From: Elmis aenea
Lineage: Eukaryota; Arthropoda; Insecta; Coleoptera; Elmidae
Reading direction: 5' to 3'
DNA length: 64,000 nt
NCBI GenBank assembly: GCA_947652605.1
Contig: CANTFG010000252.1
Span: 1 to 64,000 of the forward strand
Under the pieces are notes generated by a model. It worked only from the letters and a program-made list of their open reading frames with translations. It was not told where the DNA came from and made no database searches. A program made the position numbers and the translations under genes. Below are positions 1 through 10,516 of the stretch, piece by piece (positions within the stretch are counted from its first letter, which is position 1; each line of letters opens with the position of its first letter).

Positions 1-983
1 ATGATCCGTTTTGGGGTGTTTTTAAAGTTCCACATATGGCATTGTACACCATATTATTTATAGCTATAATCTTGACTACTGTGTATTTAAATTAGATTAC
101 ATTATAATAATTTTTGTATTATATGAACTGCACCATGTTAGTATGTTATAAGTTGTTATTATTCTGTAATAATATCTTAAGGATACCTGTTATATTGTAA
201 ATCCTTTTCTACTGTATTACCATTGTAATTGTTACCACTACGATAATTAAGTTATTCATGTTAGATTTTCACGTTGTAGGTAGTTTAGATACATATTTAT
301 ACGTCACTTTGTCGTTCGTCCATTTGAGACATTCTGATTCTGCACATCAAGAAACGATGGTTGCCTCGCTATATTGAATCTGTTTTAATTCAATTTAAAT
401 ATGTGTTAACTGTTTTGAGTGTGCCGTCGTAAACTTTTAATATGTATAACATCATCCATTGTAACTTTTATTTATTGGATGTTGATCTATCCTAGAGATT
501 AGAGTGACAAATTTTCTACGAATCCACATGTTGATTTTCTCTTTATAGCTTCAATTTTCAACTTTTCAAATTTCAATTTATTTTTTGTCAAGAGAAAACA
601 CATGTGTCGACGATTATAAATTCAAACAAATTTTAATGAAGTACTTCCATCAATTTCAACCATTTCATCTTCGAGGAAATTTTTAATGTTCACCTTATTG
701 TTGCTTTCGAACATCCTCGCTCATCGGTGAGTAGCACCTTATTAGACTCATAAATTAAAATTTTAAGGACACTGTAATTTGTTTATAGCTACTGATGAAG
801 GATCAAATAAAGATCCGAAATATTTAGCTGATGTAAAGAGTTTTCTTTATAAACCTAAGGACCACTATCCCGTCATTCTATTCAAACTACTACATGGTCG
901 TAATTTTTGGTTAATAAAACTTAATGTTCGAATGTCTGTTTCGACCGTTGTACAAAATATACTTTCACTTTGAGCAATTTAGC
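1..983. other. AT-rich intergenic DNA, nothing recognised
   Basis: No recognisable gene, RNA or transposon terminus was found. An open frame at 779-973 follows a TTTATAG that could be a splice acceptor. Its translation resembles no family I know, so it is not called as a gene. Confidence 0.4.
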
Positions 984-991
984 TCGGCTTC

Positions 992-1253
992 CAGTGGCGT
1001 AGGCAGGATGCTTCCATGGGGGGGTTAATAAATGCAAAAAGAGCTGAGGACTTATTTTTTTAGGTCACCGCTCTCTTTTTAAGATTTTAGCAGCAGGATG
1101 TTTGATGGTTTCATCATGGGGAGGGGGGTAATAAACGGCAAAAAGAGTCGGAAACCTTTTTTTTAGCACAAAATTTACAATTCTCCAGCTCTATAATGAC
1201 TTATTGTGAACCTATGGGGGGTTATGACCCCCCACCCCTTGCCTACGCCACTG
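992..1253. mobile_element. hAT-like MITE with 8-bp target-site duplication
   Basis: The ends are inverted repeats, CAGTGGCGTAGGCA at the left and TGCCTACGCCACTG at the right, with no coding capacity between them. The element is flanked by a perfect 8-bp direct repeat TCGGCTTC (984-991 and 1254-1261). The 8-bp duplication and CAGTGG terminus are typical of the hAT superfamily. G-runs sit just inside the left end and C-runs just inside the right. It must have been mobilised by a transposase encoded elsewhere. Confidence 0.85.
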
Positions 1254-1261
1254 TCGGCTTC

Positions 1262-2250
1262 TAATGATCCGAATGGCATCAAATTTAGATAAAACATCAA
1301 TGAAGGAAGTATTTCTCGAAGAATTTTTTTTTGTGTAGATGGCGCTACTAATTTTTACTATTTCTAAACGTTCGGTTAATTTTGCGAAAGACCTTGTAAT
1401 AATGTATGATATATATACTCACAATATCCGTTACTGTTCCTCCATAGCAAATATTAAGAAAAAATAAACAACCAAATGTACACAAAATTAACTGTTGCAA
1501 AGTATTTCGATTGCACAAAGCTTCCATTTTTTGGTGTCTTCTCTTCGATAAAGTCTTAAACTTATTTGTAACAGAATTATTTGAAGTAATGGCCTTAATC
1601 TTGTTTTCTATAGATAAAAATTAACAAACAAAACACTTAACAAAAAACGGAACATTTCAGAGTAAGATATTAGATTTTTATCAATTAACTTTAACACAAA
1701 TGTCGCCACAGTAATTGCGTAATATGAATGGCGCACCATACTGAATACACTTACAGTACAATCATACAAATTTTAAAAGTTAACTAAAATACAGTAAAGG
1801 GTTGACCTATGAATTTAAAATACTAAATATATACTAATTACGAATATTTAAAACGCTGTTCTTTAAAATACATATGAAACATATACAATGGAATTTAATG
1901 TTTTAAAGAAATCTTCTCAAGTTTTAAGCACTACTGGGGTTTCTGAATCTTGACCGTTTTTATATTCCCGGGCTCAAAACTTTTAAGAACAAAAATTCCA
2001 GAAATTAAGCGACTTTTATTTTTTCGAGAGATTACTTCGGTAGTTCGGTGTAAATAATTGTATAAAAGAGAAAGGACTCTAAATGGGTGTAGTTAATTAA
2101 AATCGATTTTTTAATCAACATTTATTTGTACAGGGTCCTTCATTAGTGCGTCGGGCTTCATAGCGCACCGCCCGTAGGAGATAGAAGAAAAACTTAATCA
2201 CACAAAATTATTGGTTTGAAAGGATCTACCTCTTAAAATTATTTTTAACC
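1262..2250. other. AT-rich intergenic DNA, nothing recognised
   Basis: No coding frame, RNA gene or convincing repeat boundary was seen. Confidence 0.4.
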
Positions 2251-3033
2251 ATACAGGGTGTCCCATTTTTGCGCTATAACAAAAACAAAGATTTTTTTAA
2301 ATGGAACACCCTGTATATTTTTAGGTCTTCGGATGTCATTTTTTAACCTCTACGTCTGTTCACTTTTTGATTTTGTGTCAGTATTGCCAACTTATAATTT
2401 TTTTCCGAAAAATCTCACATAAGCAAGCTTAATTTTAAAAAATCGCAGCGACCTCGTTTCTTGAAGTTAAGAAATAAGTTTTAGCAATAATATTAGCCCG
2501 GTTAGGGAGCAACATTTTAATAATAAAAAATTTTAATTTAGTGATACAGGGTGTTCACAAAAAAATGCCAAACTTTCCAAACTTCAAAGTAACATCTTAT
2601 TTTTTTCAAATGTAACCACTCCTATTTTATTTCGCTATTCGATAGCTTTTTTTCTCCTTTTCAATTTTCATAGGGGTTTTTCTATATCTATTGAGATCTG
2701 TTGAGATATTTAATACTTTTCACAAAAGTAGCCATTTAATTGCATTTTTATGCACCGAAGTAGGCCGCGCTGATGCAAAACAAATGCCAAAATGTAAGCA
2801 AGTGTCAACTTGACATTTAAATAAATTTAGAATTTAAGCGGATATTAATTATGCAATAAAATTAATTGTTTCTATTCATAAACTATGGAAAGTAACAAAT
2901 TGAAAATACATAAAAGAGAAACGACTACAATAAATGTTTGAAATGTCTTCTATTTTCATTCAGACACTGCATCAGGTGCAGTTTTTGACAATTTATTTTA
3001 TTGACAGTCAACCTGTTAAAGGATATGTTTCCT
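2251..3033. repeat. Relic of ACAGGGTG-terminus elements
   Basis: Isolated termini are visible: TACAGGGTGTCCC near 2254, the inverse ACACCCTGTATA near 2304-2315, and ATACAGGGTGTTCAC near 2547. The last could be the left end of the mariner-like element whose transposase remnant follows at 3034-3305. No intact matching right end was found. Confidence 0.5.
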
Positions 3034-3305
3034 TGTCATTTAATTTCACGTTTTGGTAATGTCAAGTGGCCACCAAAATCTCCTGACCTGACTGAACCAG
3101 ATCTTTTTTATGGAGGCATTTGAAGAAAAAAGATGGTGAACAAGCTGAAAACTGTACAACAACTTAGGATAACATTCGCAATGAAATCGAACCAATGTCG
3201 CCAGAAATGCTAAGCGATGTTATGAAAACTGGGGTAAAAAGAGTTAAACATTGCATAGCTGCTCGTGGATCGAATTTATCCAAATTATTTCTAAAACATA
3301 ATTAA
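3034..3305 (+). pseudogene. Mariner-like transposase C-terminus, decayed
   Basis: The frame reads through WPPKSPDLTEPDLFLWRHLK, the segment holding the third catalytic Asp of Tc1/mariner DDE transposases. It continues through an amphipathic tail with a Cys and a basic GSNLSKL ending, then a stop at 3303-3305. A single-base deletion in the T-run near 3106 shifts the frame after PDLF, and an in-frame TAG follows about 19 codons later. The N-terminal and central catalytic regions are not recognisable upstream. This is a dead fragment; the family assignment rests on the PPxSPDL motif and the spacing after it. Confidence 0.7.
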
Positions 3306-3325
3306 AATAAATTTTGAATCTTGAA

Positions 3326-3480
3326 CCCTTTCGCTGCGGCACTAGTTTGAAAAGTTCGTGCCTTAAGTGCGGCGTTTTTCAGGTCATGCAGTTTGGGGGT
3401 TACGCTAGCGTATTTATCCGGCTCCCGCACATGGGACACGATAAATAAAAACGCTTAATCCGATTCCTGCAGCGAAAGGG
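3326..3480. mobile_element. piggyBac-like MITE
   Basis: A 155-bp segment has inverted termini CCCTTTCGCTGC and GCAGCGAAAGGG. The flanks are TTGAA on the left and TTTAA on the right, consistent with a TTAA target duplicated and then mutated on one side. CCCTTT-type termini at TTAA sites are typical of piggyBac elements. There is no coding capacity. Confidence 0.6.
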
Positions 3481-3506
3481 TTTAATAAATATTTACGTAA
3501 CAAGAC

Positions 3507-3851
3507 CGGAAAGTGGTACTTTACTAGACGAGTTGGCAGTTTTAGGACGAACCGTAGGCAAAGTCCTTAATGCATACGACTCCAGTAAAGATACTTTACG
3601 AGTATGTTACGTACAATATTTTCTCTGCGTCTGCCACTGACACCAAAATCACTATCGTCACCATCGATAATTAAACAATAACTTGACAAACCACAGATGA
3701 AAACTAGCTTGGTGGTGTAATGACGCTTGTTTGACAGCGTAAATCAACAAAACAACTCATCGCCATGGCAACCAGCTACTTTCCGGCCTTGGCCGGTAAA
3801 CACAACTCATTACCATGACAAACAGTTACTTTCCGGCCTGGGCCGGTAAAG
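3507..3851. repeat. Inverted-repeat segment with a 50-bp tandem duplication
   Basis: Two 50-bp copies (3752-3801 and 3802-3851) each begin AACTCAT and contain the near-palindrome CCGGCCTTGGCCGG or a one-base variant. A diverged inverted match (GACCGGAAAGTGGTACTTTA) lies near 3505-3525. It is probably a degenerate MITE with a duplicated right end; the class is unknown. Confidence 0.45.
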
Positions 3852-4323
3852 ATGTATTTTTCAGCCTACAAATTGATGGGAAACAAGTGATTTTCTGGAC
3901 GGACGCAGTAAAACAAAGTTAAACAAAAAAAATTAAATCCTTTGTTTGCAGTAAAATATTTAAAATTAAAATGATGACGTGCCACTTGCCGCATCCAGTA
4001 TAAACAATTACAACTTTTTTAAAAATATCCTTAATTTTTTTACCATAACTTTTTTCAAAAAAATCCAAGTGTTGATTTAAACAGCATTTTTCTAAAATAA
4101 ATAAACTGTAGAATATTCTAAATTGTTTAAAAAGTTAAAAAAAAACAAAATTAACAAGTTTTTTTTATAGACTCCATCTTAGACTACAATAATACAATCC
4201 TAGATAAACAGAATTTTTTTATATATCATCGTTTCCTAGCAATTTTGGATTAACCTTACAGCTTGACCATGCTGATTAGTGTATATTAGTTATTATTTAA
4301 AAAATTATATAAATGCACGCACT
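3852..4323. other. AT-rich intergenic DNA, nothing recognised
   Basis: No coding or repeat structure was recognised. Confidence 0.4.
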
Positions 4324-4327
4324 TCAG

Positions 4328-4415
4328 GGCTGTGGAGTCGGAGTCGGTCGGAGTCGAAGTCGGAGTCGGAGTTTAGAAGGAATTTCTGGTCAGTGGAGTA
4401 AGTGATAGATTGGAC
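4328..4415. mobile_element. Fragment of GGAGTCGG-type hAT MITE
   Basis: CAGGGCTGTGGAGTCGG followed by repeated GGAGTCG hexamers and TTTCTGGTCAGTGGAG matches the left part of the intact MITE at 39724-40020. The right terminus is missing. Confidence 0.65.
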
Positions 4416-4516
4416 ATTTTTCTTCCTTCTAAGATATTTATTTCATGTTTCGTAAAGCATATGTGGAAAATTTGTTTTTTTCTGTAGTAAGACAGCTGTT
4501 ACTTCCAACGTCAACG

Positions 4517-5411
4517 TTGGGACTAAAAGTAACAATGATCGGGGTAAGTTGTAACGGCAAAATAATTTACACAGCTCATAAGTAGTGTGTAAATCATTGA
4601 ATAAAAAGATAAAGGAAGGAGCATTTTAGCGATCTTAAGGCGTCCAGGTTAGCCTCTCAATATGGCGGATGCATGTTTCCGCTTCTCAGTAGCGTATCTA
4701 ACATTTTTAAATATGTATTGAATAATGTAAATATTTGCTTTGTTTTGACTTGAGCCTGTTATTTACTTATTTCATTCTTGTTTTGTGGTTGAGGGAATTA
4801 AAACAACGACAGCATATTTCAATATTTGCATTGTTTATTATGAGAGTTAAAAAATACGCTGTACAAAAATGCACGCCACTGATATGACATACCATTTTGA
4901 CAGACCACATCAAATTTTCAATACTTGATTACATTACAAAATATTAATGTCTATTTACCTCTGAAACGTAATCTTTTAATCTTCAACATTTTTGGACCTA
5001 GTAAGACTACAAGATCTGCAGCTAACCACTGTAGCACACAAAACTCTAAATTTCTTGACTGTTTGACCTGTCAATACCGGCCGCCATCAAAGGCCATTTA
5101 TGTCGTCATTTCCGTCGCCGACAAACGCTGCAGTATAATATTAAAAGCTCCTTCCTTTATCTTTTTATTCAATGGTGTAAATATATTAGTATTCATCAAC
5201 AAACTTAATATTTGATTCCAAAATACACATTAGCAAAATGGAAAAAAATCAATAATGTGAAACAAAAAATACAAAAAATTGGAAAATCAATCTGTCAAGT
5301 TTTATATGTTCTCATCTACGAAGAAAACCACCAATTATGTGCTAAGAGTGAACATTTGCTAGAGAAAACATTGATTGGGGTTGGTTGTAACACTGTTACT
5401 TTTGACCCCAA
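4517..5411. mobile_element. Foldback element, about 0.9 kb
   Basis: The left arm (TTGGGACTAAAAGTAAC) is mirrored at the right end (GTTACTTTTGACCCCAA). A long internal match, TTGAATAAAAAGATAAAGGA near 4597-4620, reappears inverted near 5150-5172. The centre is GC-richer and unrelated to the arms. No transposase was recognised, and open frames across the arms are not convincing genes. Confidence 0.55.
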
Positions 5412-5592
5412 GTGTACACAAAACAAATTGGAGAGAATCCACAATTAACCACAATTCCAACTTCAAATTGTATTGCCTCCATCAATAACCAACAAAATTT
5501 AGAACATAATAATCTAGGTACTTTTTTGTTCCTCTTTTAGAGATCGCCTAAAAATCACTCGACTGGTGACACAACGCATAGGTAACTTTTAA

Positions 5593-5988
5593 CCCTTTCC
5601 ATACTGCTGGTATATATATGTACCATCGAAAGTTTGTAAAATACTAGAACTGTAATTTATCATTGTGAATGGTTCTGATATGTACCAGTCAGTTTTATAG
5701 GTCTACCTAGTGTCAAATTGTACAGTTTACGCTGCAAGTGCGCCCCCTGAAGTATTTTACACAACACAACAAGAGAATTTGGTTTTGTTAGACACTGGTG
5801 GTACTTATATATACCACGCTATAACCACATATAACCCTAGTGGTACATATATGTACCACCTTCTCCAAGAGAATCTGTTTGAAAATTATTTTTTTTTTTT
5901 AAATAAATCTTCTTTTTATACTTTATTAAGCCAAAATATTACCGAAAATATTTGAAAACCTCATTCTTCAAATACCGTATTGAAAGGG
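5593..5988. mobile_element. piggyBac-like MITE with palindromic TATATA motifs
   Basis: Termini CCCTTTCCATAC and GTATTGAAAGGG are inverted, and both flanks read TTTTAA, consistent with a TTAA target. The interior holds several versions of a palindromic motif close to GGTACATATATGTACC (near 5609, 5679, 5800 and 5841). Open frames across it have no recognisable domain. Confidence 0.6.
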
Positions 5989-6263
5989 TTTTAAGGCGAA
6001 AAATAGTGACTCTGGCTGGCAAAAAGTTAAGTAATGACAGATAAAAACTAGCAATGTAGGTAGGGAGGTGGATGAAAATGAATATTGCACAAGCGCTTAG
6101 GGCGAAATATAACAAAAATTAAAAGATACTATAGGCACTGTTACAAGTTACAATTACAACCTACCCGTGTGTTACTTTCATCCCCGGTCTCCCCTACAAC
6201 AAAAGATTGCGAGGTGGTTATTTATTTTTCTTTTTTATATTACACACACCATCAAATAGGTTT

Positions 6264-6412
6264 GCGGAAAATTGCTCGAAAACAATTGCTCAAAAGACAA
6301 TTACTCAAACGACAATTGCTCGAAAAATTGTACCTCGTATGGAAAGTTCCTCGAAAGCCTAGTTGCTCGAATAACAATTTCTCGAAAAAAAAATTGCTCG
6401 AAATAATGAAAT
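6264..6412. repeat. Degenerate TTGCTCGAA minisatellite
   Basis: About ten imperfect copies of a 12-16 bp unit built on TTGCTCGAA with a short A-rich linker. The period varies, so it has drifted. A KRQLL-like peptide repeat read from it is a by-product of the repeat. Confidence 0.7.
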
Positions 6413-6702
6413 AAGTTACTCACAAAATTTTATTAAATTTATATAAATACAAAATAATTAAATGTACCAGAAAAGTTGTTTACATTTGTTAACACTTACT
6501 CAATTTGTTGTTGAGATAAACACTATAAATATTTAAAAATATTACATACTACATAACTGCTGATTCTGACTATATTGTTGTTATCTTATGTTCAAATATT
6601 TGTAATGTTATCTCAACAACAAATAAAAAACCTTCGTAACTTGTACCAAATGAGATTTAAAATGCTTATCACAAGGGTGGAATACATTACCACTAGGGTA
6701 CC

Positions 6703-6836
6703 TGTAGTGTTTTAATACATATAACTGACAGTATTTTTACAAAAAACCCTCGTAACTAATAAACAACATGTAACTAACAATAATATGTAACTAATCAATA
6801 ACTGTGTAACTAAAACTACCTATAAAATACACTGCA
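6703..6836 (-). repeat. 3' LTR (134 bp)
   Basis: It matches 9236-9369 base for base as far as I can compare and has TG...CA ends. It is preceded on the minus strand by a purine-rich tract. Confidence 0.9.
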
Positions 6837-6891
6837 CTCCCTCCATGCTTAAACAGAAACCAATAACATTATAACCAATAGTAACGAATAT

Positions 6892-7805
6892 TTAACTGTA
6901 AATAAGTCTTTCCGGTTTTCTTGTAATTCTCTTTGATCGCCTTAATTCCACAGCTGCTGGATGCAACTTTTGCTCAGGAATCCTCGGTACCTCCACCTCT
7001 GATTGTAACGGCTTTTGGATGTTGTCGGATTGTAATGGTCCAAGAATGGAGTCTAGCTGGATTTCAGGTTGTCGTTTTTCTGGTACACACACTACTTGAG
7101 GATCACTACTATGTTGACTGTTGGATATTAGTTCACTCTCATTTATTAATGCATCTGCCTTTCTCATTTGGTCCACATGGTACAGTCTCAATATATCATC
7201 CTCTGTCTTTACCACATAAGTTACTCCACTATTCTGTTTTTGTACTATTCCCGGAACCCACTTTGTCACCTTTGCTTTTGTTACTTTTACCAGAACTCTG
7301 ACCGATGATAAAGTTTGTAAACTTCGGATAGTCTATCGGTTTTCTTATATTTTCTCGCCCATATTCGGGTTTTATCATCGTTAACAGAGTCCTCGGCCTT
7401 TGTTTTAACATAAGTTCTGCCGGTGATTTCCCATTTACAGAATTAGGTGTGTTTCTATACTTGAATAACACGTTTACCAGTGCCACGTATATATTGAACG
7501 TCTTCTCTTGCACTTCACTATCCCTCTCAATTTTTTTTAAATTTGGACTTTATAATTTGAACCGCTTTCTCTGCCAACCCATTGGACGGCGGATGATAAG
7601 GTGGGCTCTTGGTTACCTTTATTTTCTTACTATTACAAAAACTTATAAATTCGTCACTACTAAAGGGTTGCCCATTATCGGATTCAATTTCATACGGAAA
7701 CCCAAAAGTTGCGAACACGTTTCTTAGTTTTCTTATTGTCGTCTCTGCATTTGCTTGCTTTACTACCCAAGCTTCGATCCACCTAGTGTAACTGTCCATT
7801 AGCAC
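6892..7805 (-). pseudogene. Retrotransposon integrase, frameshifted
   Basis: Integrase inserts the retroelement cDNA into the genome. The N-terminal part (7527-7805) shows the DDE core: MDSYTRWIEAW with the first Asp, then ESDNGQPF with the second Asp, then PYHPPSNGLAEKAV with the catalytic Glu. The next frame (7229-7513) carries the post-core segment FKYRNTPNSVNGKSPAEL. A third frame (6892-7269) holds the C-terminal WVPGIVQKQ...YHVDQMR region and ends in RRSKRITRKPERL. The three frames overlap or abut with shifts, so the protein is not continuous. The HHCC zinc domain and all of RT/RNase H that should precede it are absent. Confidence 0.85.
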
Positions 7806-7828
7806 AAGAATATTATAATTTTGAAACT

Positions 7829-8251
7829 TTAGAAAATCAATGTGTACCCGTTCAAATATTTTACTTGTTTTAAATCTGAAAACTTTTCTACATACTCTTT
7901 TTCACTAATCACGCTTACACTTGCGCCTGTATCTATTTTCATTGGCAATCTTTTTTTATTAGCCTTAACTATAACTTCTAAGCTGCTGTTAATTTTATTT
8001 ACTAATTCAATTGTACTCAGCTCATACTCATCACCCTTCTCTGTTTTTTTTTTCTCTATTATCTCAACTTTATTTTCATATTCATCTGAATCTGACAATA
8101 AATCTTCACTAGACTGCTCTTTTAAGTTCTCATCTTCCACCTGATAAACTTTTGATTTTTCTTTTTTCTTGCACACCCAGCTTGTGTGACCTGTTACCCC
8201 ACAACTAAAACATTTCCAATTTTTTGTTTGGCAATTCACCTGCTTATGCAT
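7829..8251 (-). pseudogene. Gag zinc knuckle plus aspartic protease
   Basis: The frame opens with a CCHC-like nucleic-acid-binding knuckle (CFSCGVTGHTSWVC) and an acidic, Glu/Lys-rich linker. It then has a retropepsin-like active site, MKIDTGASVSVIS, in which DTGAS carries the catalytic Asp. It overlaps the gag frame by 16 nt, as expected for a frameshifted or read-through pol. The open frame ends about 60 residues after the active site and is followed directly by integrase sequence. The deletion that removed RT and RNase H therefore lies close to 7806-7829. Confidence 0.82.
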
Positions 8252-8866
8252 TTTTCCACAATGTTGGCATGGGTGCAGCCCCTCTTTTCTTTTATTATCT
8301 TCCTTTTTGTCCTTTTCTCGAACCTTCTGTATTTTTCTCGGGTGTACTTGTTGACTGCACCTGGTTGCAACTCCCTTATTTGCTCTTGAGCTAATTCCAT
8401 ATTAACTGCAACTTGTACTGCACTACTAAATGTGAGATCTTTTTCTGACAGTAACCTTGTCTGAATCTTTTGTGACCGCATTCCACACACGAGCCTATCT
8501 CGCAATGCATCGTCCAAAAATTGACCATATTCACATTTACTTGCCAACTGCTTTAGTTTAATTACATATTCAGATATCGACTCTGAGACCTCTTGCTCAC
8601 ACTTGTTAAACTTGAATCTCTCTGCAATTATGTTTTGCTTTGGCGCATAGAATTTTTCTAACGCTTGAATCAACTCACTGTACGACTTGGTTTTTGGTTC
8701 CTCTGGCATTAACAAACTTTTTAACACTTTATAGACTTTCGATCCAATCAAAGTTATTAACAATGGTACCTTCATACGTTCCTCCACTACATTCACTACC
8801 ATATACTGTTCTAATCTTTCTGTGTAAACGATGAAGTCCTCTTTTTCTGGATCAAACTCGTTTATT
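8236..8866 (-). CDS. Gag (capsid-like) of the LTR element
   Basis: The minus-strand frame from about 8866 down to 8236 has typical insect Ty3/gypsy gag features. They include an FxxYxERLEQY segment, LLITLIGSKVYKVLKSLL, and the capsid-like ERFKFNKCEQEVSESISEY...LRDRLVCGM stretch. It is followed by Arg/Lys-rich residues and by the zinc knuckle in the overlapping frame. The open frame continues upstream to 8967, but those first ~34 residues come from the transposon at 8867-9120, so the native gag start has been displaced. Confidence 0.8.
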
Positions 8867-9120
8867 GTATCGGGTGATCGAAAATGACTGATGCCAAGGG
8901 TGTTAGGAACTTTATTCGAACGGTTGGTAACCCATAGGGGAAAACCAGTGGCGTAGGAAAACCACACACAAAATGGCAGGTCAACCTGAACGTCACAGAA
9001 AACGAAAATAATACTACGCCACTGATATCCTAGTTTTACACTGCGATACCAACAAAAACTTGGTTATTTTATTTTCGGTCTGAAGTTAGTGGGCATCAAT
9101 CATTGTTGATCACCCGATAC
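8867..9120. mobile_element. TIR element with GTATCGGGTGATC ends, short copy
   Basis: It begins GTATCGGGTGATC and ends GATCACCCGATAC. Its reverse complement matches the 532-bp element at 57473-58004 along both ends, with an internal deletion of about 280 bp. It lies between the 5' LTR and gag. No clean target duplication is visible, so the superfamily is unknown. Confidence 0.8.
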
Positions 9121-9235
9121 CTATTAATGCCATTTTAGTACGAACACAACGACTACCTTCTGCTTTACCGACTACACTCACTAAATCGTATTAACCTCAC
9201 GATTTTACTAAACGTTTTTATCCTCGTCGCCAAAA

Positions 9236-9369
9236 TGTAGTGTTTTAATACATATAACTGACAGTATTTTTACAAAAAACCCTCGTAACTAATAAACAAC
9301 ATGTAACTAACAATAATATGTAACTAATCAATAACTGTGTAACTAAAACTACCTATAAAATACACTGCA
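9236..9369 (-). repeat. 5' LTR (134 bp)
   Basis: Upstream LTR of the minus-strand element. It appears identical to 6703-6836 and is flanked outside by GTACC. Confidence 0.9.
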
Positions 9370-9382
9370 GTACCTCTATATA

Positions 9383-10105
9383 ACAGGGTATGGCCACGCT
9401 TCACAAACTCTCCAAATTTCTAAAGCCGCTATGGGATTATATAGGATTTCTTTTAATAATTCAATTTTTAAACGAAATTTGTAGGTAAAAACTCAATTGG
9501 CGTGCAGAAATAGATGCAATAAGAAGTATAGCAATTAAAAAATGAGTAAAATGAAGGATTAACAATTGTTATTAGCTATTAATGTTTAAAAAACATCTAC
9601 GGAGCGCGTATTTCCATGGTTGGCATGCAACCCATGATACACGTCGTGTATCATGGGGTGTAGGCATGTAAGGAATAAAACACAAGACGTCATGATAAAC
9701 GTATTTTTTAATGTCCAATGAGCAACTGAAAAGTATAGATTCATCAATTTAATTTCATATTTTATCACAAAATTACATTATTAATCCCAATCATTGCTAT
9801 TAAGTTCGATGTAGACCAATAATACAATGCACATTTTCTTAAAAATTAAAAAAATAATTGTATTTAACTTAACTTATGAAATTTACGTATGGTAATAACT
9901 TACACAACTATCACTTATGTCTTTTAAAGTCTTAGAACACACTTAAACACTCTGAACACGCAAGAAAAAAATAAAATATGAATATTTCCCTATGCGCTCC
10001 ATACTAATTATTTGAAATCTGGAGGTCTCAGCCTAGCGGCAAGCGAAACTCGACCGTATATACACCTCAGCCAATAGAAACTTGTTCTCGGCTGACCATA
10101 CCCTG
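9383..10105. mobile_element. TIR element with CAGGGTATGG ends, non-coding
   Basis: The left end CAGGGTATGGCCA is mirrored by TGACCATACCCTG at the right. The interior is AT-rich with a small internal palindrome (CCCATGATACACG/CGTGTATCATGGG near 9628-9658). No transposase was recognised and the target duplication is unclear. Confidence 0.6.
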
Positions 10106-10503
10106 TTTATTAAGGTACCCTAATTACCACACATTACAATATTATTTATAATATGCTTTTCACTGATTTATAACACGACCCCCGTTTATTTGGTCGGTAA
10201 TAGAGGGTAAAGTTATAGGTTGGTCAAAGCTATTTTTTTTTAATAAATAATAAAAATGCAGCTTTTTTCGGACATTTAGGTACTACTACCTCACTATGGT
10301 AAATGCTAGGATATACCGGCAAACCCCAAGTTACACAATTTGTCTGGTTTTAACAGTAACATATAAACTTGCTCAAAAAAGGAGATACCTACAAAGTGTT
10401 TTATAAAACTAGTTTGACAGATGACGCCGACGCATGCAGCGAATGGTTAAAGAGAGAAAAATTAAAAATTTTATTGATAAAGCGTCTAAATATAACTTTA
10501 ATT
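10106..10503. other. Unassigned intergenic DNA
   Basis: No coding or repeat boundaries were recognised. Confidence 0.35.
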
Positions 10504-10516
10504 ACTTATCAATTCC

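Larger units (their letters stand above)
6703..9369 (-). mobile_element. Ty3/gypsy-like LTR retrotransposon lacking RT and RNase H
   Basis: Two 134-bp LTRs (6703-6836 and 9236-9369) start TGTAGTG, end ACTGCA and appear identical. Both outer flanks carry the 5-bp duplication GTACC (6698-6702 and 9370-9374). Coding is on the minus strand, so the 5' LTR is at 9236-9369. Just inside it the minus strand reads TTTTGGCGACGAGG, a primer-binding-site position, and a purine run GGAGGGAG precedes the 3' LTR. Gag, a zinc knuckle, an aspartic protease and integrase are present in order, but everything between protease and integrase is missing. A second TIR element sits at 8867-9120. Identical LTRs imply a recent, trans-mobilised insertion. 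Confidence 0.92.

Noticed and set aside
779..973. Possible exon after TTTATAG
   Set aside because: The translation (ATDEGSNKDPKYLADVKSF...) matches no family I recognise and no partner exon was found.
6933..8834. Plus-strand open frames across the LTR element
   Set aside because: They are antisense shadows of the integrase, protease and gag frames.
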